From positions 1-9,932 of the forward strand of contig CAYXPB010000198.1 in assembly GCA_964466645.1 (NCBI GenBank): a stretch of DNA of 9,932 nt, in the 5' to 3' direction. The stretch comes from Acetivibrio sp964466645 (GTDB taxonomy: Bacteria; Bacillota; Clostridia; Acetivibrionales; Acetivibrionaceae). Of this stretch, positions 1 to 4,273 are shown piece by piece. Position 1 is the stretch's first letter; every line of letters begins with the position of its first letter. The translations under genes and the position numbers were made by a program. The notes beneath the pieces were generated by a model. That model searched no databases. It had not been told where the DNA came from and was given only the letters and a program-made list of their open reading frames with translations.

Positions 1-1
1 A

Positions 2-304
2 AATATAGGGGTTTTTGAAAATAAAAACTGGATTTTTATTGAAATTAAAGATAATGGTAAAGGAATATCTAAAGAATATTTGGGTAAGGTTATACAGCCA
101 TTCTTTTCAACTAAATCAAATAATGGTTTGAATTTTGGACTTGGATTATCATACTGTTACAATACGATGATTAAACATAAAGGTTTTCTTGAAATAAAAA
201 GTGAAGTCAATGTTGGAACTTCCGTTTATTTGAATTTTCCAAAAGAAAAAGTTTATAGGGCTAAGTTAAGAAAAAGCACACAAAAAGTATATGGAGGAAT
301 ATAG
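2..304 (+). CDS. Sensor histidine kinase, C-terminal ATPase end (5' partial)
   Basis: The left edge cuts this gene, leaving about 100 codons that are open from base 2 to the TAG at 302-304. The visible part is the end of a GHKL (HATPase_c) catalytic domain: the G1 box DNGKGI, the F-box-like PFFSTK and the G2 box GLGLSYC, followed by the last strands ending in YLNFPKEK. The N box, the phosphoacceptor histidine and any sensor or membrane domain lie upstream and cannot be judged. It would autophosphorylate and pass phosphate to the response regulator that begins 3 bases after its stop, so the two form one transcription unit. The family call is firm. That its signal is a secreted peptide is inferred only from the bacteriocin genes downstream. 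Confidence 0.88.
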   Translation, partial: NIGVFENKNWIFIEIKDNGKGISKEYLGKVIQPFFSTKSNNGLNFGLGLSYCYNTMIKHKGFLEIKSEVNVGTSVYLNFPKEKVYRAKLRKSTQKVYGGI

Positions 305-307
305 ATT

Positions 308-940
308 ATGAATAAAATTAAGGTTGCTATTATAGATGATGATACTGGCTGGATTAAAGAGATGGTAAAAATACTAAACAGAGAAAAAGATATAATTGTT
401 GTTGGAACTGCTTTTGCAAAGGATGATGCTATAAGATTAGTGAAAAATATTGACGTAGATGTTTTGTTGATGGATGTTAATTTGAGTGGAAATAAATGTG
501 ATGGCATTACAGCTACATTAGAAATTAACAAGATCAAAGAAGTAAAGACGATTATGTTAACATCGCTAACAGATGATAATGTTATTATAAATTCTTTTAC
601 TGCTGGGGCAAAAAATTACATATCAAAACTTGAATATCATAGGATTTCAGAATGTATACGAAGCCTATTTACTAACAAAACACCCTTGGATGTTTTATTG
701 GAGGACTACTCCAGAATGAAAGAGGAAGAACAATTGAAAGATTTAACTTGCTCAGAGAGGGAAGTATATAATCTCATTGCGGATGGATGTACCAGAAAGG
801 AAATACAAGGCAAGTTGGTAAAGAGTGAAAATACCATCAAAAATCAGCTGAAAAATATATTTAAAAAATTGAAAGTAAATAGCAGTAAAGAAGCTGTTTG
901 CAAAGTTAAGGGAAAAGGAACCAAAGATATTGAACTATAG
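308..940 (+). CDS. NarL/LuxR-type response regulator
   Basis: This 210-residue cytoplasmic transcription factor is the usual length for the NarL/FixJ class. Residues 1-120 form a receiver domain with the acidic pair D10/D11, phosphoacceptor D56 (in LLMDVNLSG), switch Thr T85 and conserved K107. Residues about 145-200 form a LuxR-type helix-turn-helix (LTCSEREVYNLIADG, then KEIQGKL and SENTIKNQL). The start is the ATG with GGAGGA at 293-298, 9 bases upstream. It sits directly after the kinase and ends at a strong terminator, so the pair is transcribed separately from the peptide genes. Its likely target is the promoter at about 1319-1348. That is inferred from position only, because class II bacteriocin loci are usually controlled by LytTR regulators rather than this class. 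Confidence 0.93.
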   Translation: MNKIKVAIIDDDTGWIKEMVKILNREKDIIVVGTAFAKDDAIRLVKNIDVDVLLMDVNLSGNKCDGITATLEINKIKEVKTIMLTSLTDDNVIINSFTAGAKNYISKLEYHRISECIRSLFTNKTPLDVLLEDYSRMKEEEQLKDLTCSEREVYNLIADGCTRKEIQGKLVKSENTIKNQLKNIFKKLKVNSSKEAVCKVKGKGTKDIEL

Positions 941-1002
941 ATTAGATTTCTTGTGCATTATAGAAACTCAATATTTGAATTTTAGTGAGAAAAATTAATG
1001 AA

Positions 1003-1039
1003 TTTATAAAAGGGCTATAAAATATAGCCCTTTTATAAA
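1003..1039 (+). terminator. Hairpin terminator after the two-component genes
   Basis: A perfect 17-bp inverted repeat (arms 1003-1019 and 1023-1039) has a 3-base AAA loop, and its core is GGGCTATA/TATAGCCC. The outer stem is an A-run pairing with a T-run, so the transcript has a U-rich stretch right after the GC core, as in an intrinsic terminator. The symmetry lets it work on either strand. It lies 62 bases after the response regulator stop and isolates that operon from the peptide genes. Confidence 0.85.
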
Positions 1040-1111
1040 AAAGAGCTAAAAAAAATGACACTACCAATTTGAGTTGTTGTGTAGTATTATCTTGTTACTG
1101 GAGGGTGTAGT

Positions 1112-1258
1112 ATGAACTGTTAAAAAAAGCAGAGCCTTCGACTTGTAATTCTACAATACATAAAATCAAAAGACATTGAGGATTTGTTTGAATTGGAGAA
1201 AAATAATCAAAGTGTTTCTTATACAAGTGATGAAGAAAAAATCGAATTTAGGCGGTAA
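1112..1258 (+). pseudogene. Small broken reading frame with stop at codon 4
   Basis: A good ribosome site (GGAGGG at 1100-1105) is followed six bases later by an ATG, but codon 4 is TAA (1121-1123), next to a run of seven A. The frame then stays open for 44 codons to the TAA at 1256-1258 and would encode a charged peptide containing KKQSLRLVILQYIKSKDIED and ending EKIEFRR. A start signal joined to an open frame by one nonsense codon suggests a recently inactivated gene or a degraded 5' fragment of a longer one. I do not recognise the family. The open stretch is short enough to be chance, so the call is tentative. Confidence 0.4.
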
Positions 1259-1281
1259 GGCTACTAACATAAGAGGATAAG

Positions 1282-1302
1282 ACAATAGTTACAATATTAC
1301 TA
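1282..1302 (+). promoter_or_regulatory. Possible activator-binding site upstream of the peptide promoter
   Basis: Two features overlap here. One is a direct repeat of about 9 bases (ACAATAGTT then ACAATATTA). The other is an imperfect 17-bp palindrome at 1286-1302 with outer arms TAGT/ACTA and 6 of 8 pairs matching. The palindrome centre at 1294 is about 61 bases before the predicted transcription start, a position typical for activators. NarL-type dimers bind short imperfect inverted repeats, so the upstream response regulator is a candidate binder. AT-rich DNA gives such patterns by chance, so confidence is low. Confidence 0.3.
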
Positions 1303-1318
1303 TAATTTATATATATAG

Positions 1319-1348
1319 TTGACAAACATTTTAAGAAAGTGTTAAAAT
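1319..1348 (+). promoter_or_regulatory. Sigma-A-type promoter of the peptide gene cluster
   Basis: The -35 box TTGACA (1319-1324) matches consensus fully. An 18-base spacer leads to the -10 box TAAAAT (1343-1348), which matches 5 of 6. The predicted start near 1355 leaves an AT-rich leader of about 120 bases before the first peptide gene. It lies downstream of the terminator at 1003-1039 and is the strongest promoter match in the window. Confidence 0.65.
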
Positions 1349-1374
1349 TCACTGGAAATAAATTAGAAATAGAA

Positions 1375-1403
1375 TTGTTTTGTAAAAAAAATTGATGTAT
1401 AAA
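1375..1403 (+). promoter_or_regulatory. Weaker second promoter candidate for the peptide genes
   Basis: TTGTTT (1375-1380), a 17-base spacer and TATAAA (1398-1403) form a second sigma-A-like match inside the 5' leader. The -10 is good and the -35 matches only 3 of 6. If used, transcription would start near 1410. It may equally be a chance match in AT-rich DNA. Confidence 0.25.
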
Positions 1404-1475
1404 AATTTTGTCTTTCTCTGTAGTAAAATTAGTTTTTTTGCTTAGATTAAGAAGGAAACAAAGGAGGTGAAGAGG

Positions 1476-1685
1476 ATGACAGAGATAACATTAAAATCAA
1501 ACAGTTTTGTAGAAATTAACTCTGAAGAGCAAATGGAAGTCAATGGAGGTATTGGTCCTTTAGCAGTTTTTGCATTAGGGGTTGTTGGTTGTGCAGTAGG
1601 AGCATGTGTTGATTACGGAGTTAAAAAAGTATCTGGTAAAAGCATTTCCGAGCATGCTTGGGATGCAATTGAGAAAGTATTTTAA
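1476..1685 (+). CDS. Double-glycine bacteriocin precursor 1
   Basis: This encodes a 69-residue precursor. The ATG at 1476 is chosen because AGGAGG (1462-1467) lies 8 bases upstream; the earlier GTG at 1467 overlaps that ribosome site. Residues 1-25 are a class II leader ending in NGG, with F at -15, I at -12, E at -8 and V at -4 relative to the cut. The 44-residue core begins IGPLAVF, has a hydrophobic Gly/Ala/Val helix with a GxxxG motif (GCAVG), then VKKVSGKSI and a C-terminal amphipathic segment. Core Cys14 and Cys19 could form a disulfide and are unique to this member. The C39 transporter downstream should cleave and export it. The peptide is likely membrane-active. The exact bacteriocin subclass is not certain, and a signalling role is possible. 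Confidence 0.85.
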   Translation: MTEITLKSNSFVEINSEEQMEVNGGIGPLAVFALGVVGCAVGACVDYGVKKVSGKSISEHAWDAIEKVF

Positions 1686-1725
1686 TCTATCTAAAAAATA
1701 TTAATCTGAGAAGGTGAGGTCTACC

Positions 1726-1983
1726 ATGAATACTAAAATTATTCCTAGTAAGGTCTTTATTGAATTGAACGAGAATGAGAAAATGGATGTTAACGGTGGA
1801 GGCCCAGTTTTAATTGCAATTGGAGTAGGTGTTGCTGGGTATTTTGCGTATGAGTTTGCAAATGAAGGTGTTAAAAGATCTACTGGTAAAACTATTCCAG
1901 AAAATGCATCCTATTATACAGGAAAAGCTTTAAGCGGTATAGGTAGCGGATTAAAGTCGGTTGGTGACTTCTTAACTAAATAG
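1726..1983 (+). CDS. Double-glycine bacteriocin precursor 2
   Basis: This encodes an 85-residue precursor. ATG 1726 is preferred over the in-frame GTG at 1714, which sits within the ribosome-binding sequence AAGGTGAGG (1711-1719). The 25-residue leader (FIELNENEKMDVNGG at its end) closely matches its neighbours. The core is 60 residues, the longest of the set: GPVLIAIG, then a Gly-rich hydrophobic helix, EGVKRSTGKTIPENA, and a tail GIGSGLKSVGDFLTK. It shares the TGK[ST] hinge with the other three and its amphipathic tail with precursors 3 and 4. A third Gly after the leader (NGGG) leaves the cut site ambiguous by one residue. It lies 40 bases after precursor 1, in the same inferred transcript. 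Confidence 0.87.
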   Translation: MNTKIIPSKVFIELNENEKMDVNGGGPVLIAIGVGVAGYFAYEFANEGVKRSTGKTIPENASYYTGKALSGIGSGLKSVGDFLTK

Positions 1984-2016
1984 TAAAAATAGTAACCTTG
2001 GAAAGGAGACAGTAAC

Positions 2017-2232
2017 ATGGGTAATGAAATAGTTTTGAAAAACTCATATTTTGTTGAACTGAATGAAAACGAGTCAATGGACACAAATGGAGGTGCATTT
2101 TGGGTTCCAGCACTTATTGGTGTTGGAGTTGCACTTGTTGCTAATGAAGTTGTTGAAAGAACAACTGGAAAAAGCATTGTTACACATATTGGTAATGGGT
2201 TGCAAGCAGCGGGTGACTTTTTAGTTAAATAG
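2017..2232 (+). CDS. Double-glycine bacteriocin precursor 3
   Basis: This encodes a 71-residue precursor starting at ATG 2017, with AGGAG at 2004-2008, 8 bases upstream. The leader is 26 residues and ends MDTNGG, with the usual hydrophobic -4 position replaced by Thr. The 45-residue core starts AFWVPALIGVGVALVANEVV, a strongly hydrophobic helix with GxG spacing. It continues ERTTGKSIVTH and ends with the amphipathic tail GNGLQAAGDFLVK. The core's first 26 residues are identical to those of precursor 4, and 98 bp of DNA are identical. It is 33 bases after precursor 2. Processing and export by the downstream C39 ABC transporter and HlyD adaptor are inferred from the leader type. Confidence 0.88.
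   Translation: MGNEIVLKNSYFVELNENESMDTNGGAFWVPALIGVGVALVANEVVERTTGKSIVTHIGNGLQAAGDFLVK
2077..2174 (+). repeat. 98-bp exact duplicated block, copy 1 (in precursor 3)
   Basis: These bases are identical to 2337-2434, exactly 260 bases downstream. The block runs from the end of the leader through the hydrophobic half of the core to the TGK codons. Identity includes all synonymous positions, while flanking coding sequence has diverged, which points to recent duplication or gene conversion. Confidence 0.95.
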
Positions 2233-2276
2233 TTAGATTTTGATATTACACATGTAGAAGCAAAGGGAGTGATATT

Positions 2277-2513
2277 TTGTTAAATGAAGTTGTACTACAT
2301 AAGTCTTGTTTTGTTGAATTGAATGAAAATGAGTCGATGGACACAAATGGAGGTGCATTTTGGGTTCCAGCACTTATTGGTGTTGGAGTTGCACTTGTTG
2401 CTAATGAAGTTGTTGAAAGAACAACTGGAAAAAGTGTTGTAACACATGTAGGCGATGGAATAAAAGCAATTGGTGGTGGCTTACAAAGTGTAGGGGACAA
2501 GCTTTGGAAATAG
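2277..2513 (+). CDS. Double-glycine bacteriocin precursor 4 (TTG start)
   Basis: This encodes a 78-residue precursor. The only sensible start is TTG 2277, since no in-frame ATG precedes the leader's end; GGGAG at 2265-2269 is 7 bases away. The 26-residue leader ends MDTNGG. The 52-residue core has the same hydrophobic half as precursor 3 (AFWVPALIG and onward through ERTTGKS) but a longer C-terminal half, VVTHVGDGIKAIGGGLQ, ending SVGDKLWK. That tail is closer to precursor 2 (GIGSGLKSVGD). It therefore looks like a duplicate of precursor 3 with a diverged or exchanged 3' end. The weak start codon may lower its output. It is the last precursor before the 134-base spacer. Confidence 0.86.
   Translation: MLNEVVLHKSCFVELNENESMDTNGGAFWVPALIGVGVALVANEVVERTTGKSVVTHVGDGIKAIGGGLQSVGDKLWK
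2337..2434 (+). repeat. 98-bp exact duplicated block, copy 2 (in precursor 4)
   Basis: This is the second copy of the block at 2077-2174. Just before it, position 2336 is G where copy 1 has A at 2076. Just after it, 2435 is T where copy 1 has C at 2175. Beyond that point the two genes differ in both sequence and length. Confidence 0.95.
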
Positions 2514-2546
2514 ACAAAGTCTTAACCAAAAATGCTGATTAAGTTA

Positions 2547-2576
2547 TTTACTTATATATTTGATGTAGATTATAAT
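2547..2576 (+). promoter_or_regulatory. Candidate internal promoter for the processing and export genes
   Basis: A perfect -10 TATAAT (2571-2576) lies 18 bases after TTTACT (2547-2552, 4 of 6 to the -35 consensus). A palindrome with arms TAAGT/ACTTA (2540-2554) overlaps the -35 and could be an operator. If active, it would transcribe the S41 protease through the HlyD gene independently of the peptide genes. Confidence 0.4.
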
Positions 2577-2608
2577 GGGAATAGATTGTTGAATATTCTA
2601 TTTCCATT
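2574..2608 (+). terminator. Hairpin between peptide genes and machinery (attenuator or stabiliser)
   Basis: The arms AATGGGAATAGA (2574-2585) and TCTATTTCCATT (2597-2608) pair over 12 bp, with one G-U pair and an 11-base loop. What follows (TGTCTATTGT) is only moderately U-rich, so a partial terminator or a 3' mRNA stabiliser is more likely than a full stop. It would favour more peptide mRNA than transporter mRNA. Confidence 0.45.
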
Positions 2609-2647
2609 TGTCTATTGTAACTGAATTTATATGAAAAGGAATGCTTT

Positions 2648-3628
2648 ATGGAGAAGTTAAAAACAGTGTTGAGTATAATATTGGGAATTATATTGGTAAT
2701 TTTATTGTTAATAGCTAAAGATTACTTTAAACTGCGAAGTGAAAAGTTGTTAATCATGAAAAATGATTTAACTGAAAGTTATTATGATACAAATAAACTC
2801 AAAGCAATGTTGCAAGAAAATCTAGGAGAAAAATATACGGGTGAGATAAAGACGGATTTCGATAATTTTGTTTTGACTAAAGTCCTAAGTAGTCTTTCGG
2901 AATTAGAGAATGAAAAATATAAAAGATATGATTCATTTTTATCAATAAAGGATATGAAAGAATACACTGACTCTCGCAGGGATAAGGCAGAGAATATTAA
3001 TGGAAAACAAATAAACCAAAATACTTACTATTTAGACATAAATCATTTTTTTGATGGAGTGACGTTTAAGAAAGTTTTTTCATTATCTCATCAATTTAGA
3101 AATTATAAAAATCTTATTATTGATTTACGAGATAACAGTGGTGGAACTTTTGATGAGTTAAAAGATGTCGCAAGTTTATTTTTGGAAAAGGGCAAAGTCA
3201 TTTATAAACTAAATTATGGAAAAGAAAGGGATTGTATTGTATCTAATAATGGAGAACCTTTTGTGTTTGATAATATTGTAATGCTGACAAATTATAATAC
3301 TGCGAGCGTGTCTGAACTTTTTATTCTGACATTAAAAGAAAATCTAAGCAATGTAAAAGTAATTGGCACTAGAACTTACGGTAAATCAATTTCATATTCA
3401 TTTAGGAATTTTAAAGATGGTTCTGCTATGGTTTTTATAACCTCAATAATGGTAGGAGCTAACAATACTCCTATTGATATCAATGGAATACAGCCAGATG
3501 TTATGATTGGTAATACTGAAGATTTTTACAATAGTATAATTGATGAAAACAAGAGAAAGGATGCTATCGAAAGTGATAGTAAACGGCAGTTTGATGAAGC
3601 TTTAAATTATTTGAATGCGAAAGAATAG
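2648..3628 (+). CDS. Membrane-anchored S41 family (C-terminal processing) serine protease
   Basis: This 326-residue protein starts at ATG 2648, with AAGGA ending 7 bases upstream. Residues 6-23 are one hydrophobic segment (signal anchor), which should place the catalytic domain outside the membrane. Residues about 125-290 carry S41 hallmarks: LIIDLRDNSGG (156-166), the nucleophile region NTASVSE with Ser220, and TYGKS with the general base Lys246, a spacing like known Ser/Lys CTP enzymes. GIQPDVMI (280-287) is the usual domain end. No PDZ domain is apparent in the short N-terminal region, so it differs from housekeeping CtpA/Prc. It lies 15 bases before the zincin gene, between precursors and exporter. 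Possible roles are trimming exported cores, destroying peptides at the producer surface (immunity) or signalling. None is shown. Confidence 0.85.
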   Translation: MEKLKTVLSIILGIILVILLLIAKDYFKLRSEKLLIMKNDLTESYYDTNKLKAMLQENLGEKYTGEIKTDFDNFVLTKVLSSLSELENEKYKRYDSFLSIKDMKEYTDSRRDKAENINGKQINQNTYYLDINHFFDGVTFKKVFSLSHQFRNYKNLIIDLRDNSGGTFDELKDVASLFLEKGKVIYKLNYGKERDCIVSNNGEPFVFDNIVMLTNYNTASVSELFILTLKENLSNVKVIGTRTYGKSISYSFRNFKDGSAMVFITSIMVGANNTPIDINGIQPDVMIGNTEDFYNSIIDENKRKDAIESDSKRQFDEALNYLNAKE

Positions 3629-3643
3629 TGAAGGGTTGATATT

Positions 3644-4222
3644 ATGAAACTAATTATTGCAAACAAGATACCAGAAAATACAGAGTTTTGCCCTGTTGAA
3701 GAAGGTTGGAAATCACTTAAGGAGCCTAAGAGTGTGGTTGTTACCATGTTAATATCTTTGCCGATTGGTTTGTTGATGTCTTCAATTGTAATAGGCATAG
3801 CAAATTTGTATGGTATTAAGTCTGATATCAAGCTTAATATTAGCTTGATATTAGCATTACTCATTGTAATACCTATTCATGAAGCAATTCACGCTTTAGC
3901 ATTTCCAGAATCTATTAAGTCAGACAAAGTTATTTTTGGAATTTTGCCAAAGGTTGGTGCATTCTATGCTCACTATGAAGGAGAAATGAAAAAGATAAGA
4001 TTCCTGATAACGTTATTAGCACCGTTAATTATTATTACGGTTATTCCACTTGCATTTTTATGCATAACTGGCATTAATTTGCCTTTTATAATTAAGATTT
4101 CATCTGTAAATGCTTTATGTGCTTGTGCAGATGTATTTGGATTTTTTGTGATTCTATTTCAACTTCCCAAAAACTCCTTGTTAAGAAACAAGGGGATTAA
4201 AACATATTGGAAGCCACTTTGA
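3644..4222 (+). CDS. DUF3267-type membrane zinc metalloprotease
   Basis: This 192-residue protein starts at ATG 3644, with GAAGGG (3630-3635) 8 bases upstream. There are about four hydrophobic segments, near residues 31-54, 65-88, 118-142 and 146-172. The second ends in the zincin motif HEAIH (H79, E80, H83). D163, in the last segment after VNALCACA, is in a plausible place for a third zinc ligand, as in the DUF3267 and site-2-protease-like families. The protein is predicted to act inside or at the membrane. It sits 15 bases after the S41 gene and 51 bases before the transporter, so it is probably co-transcribed. Membrane proteases in bacteriocin loci are often immunity or maturation factors, which is the best inference here. 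The substrate is unknown. Confidence 0.8.
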   Translation: MKLIIANKIPENTEFCPVEEGWKSLKEPKSVVVTMLISLPIGLLMSSIVIGIANLYGIKSDIKLNISLILALLIVIPIHEAIHALAFPESIKSDKVIFGILPKVGAFYAHYEGEMKKIRFLITLLAPLIIITVIPLAFLCITGINLPFIIKISSVNALCACADVFGFFVILFQLPKNSLLRNKGIKTYWKPL

Positions 4223-4273
4223 AAATAAATTGATTTTGATTATGATTATACCAGAAAATGTGAGGAGATAAAT

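Noticed and set aside
1112..1258. Functional small gene with stop read-through at codon 4
   Set aside because: There is no sign of recoding (no structured element or special context) beyond the TAA itself, so a broken gene is the simpler reading.
2077..2434. CRISPR-like or mobile-element repeat
   Set aside because: There are only two copies, both coding in frame, with no inverted ends or target duplication. Tandem gene duplication explains it.
1914..2500. Two antisense open frames with near-identical proteins across the precursor genes
   Set aside because: Their similarity comes entirely from the duplicated 98-bp block read backwards. The sense frames have leaders and ribosome sites.
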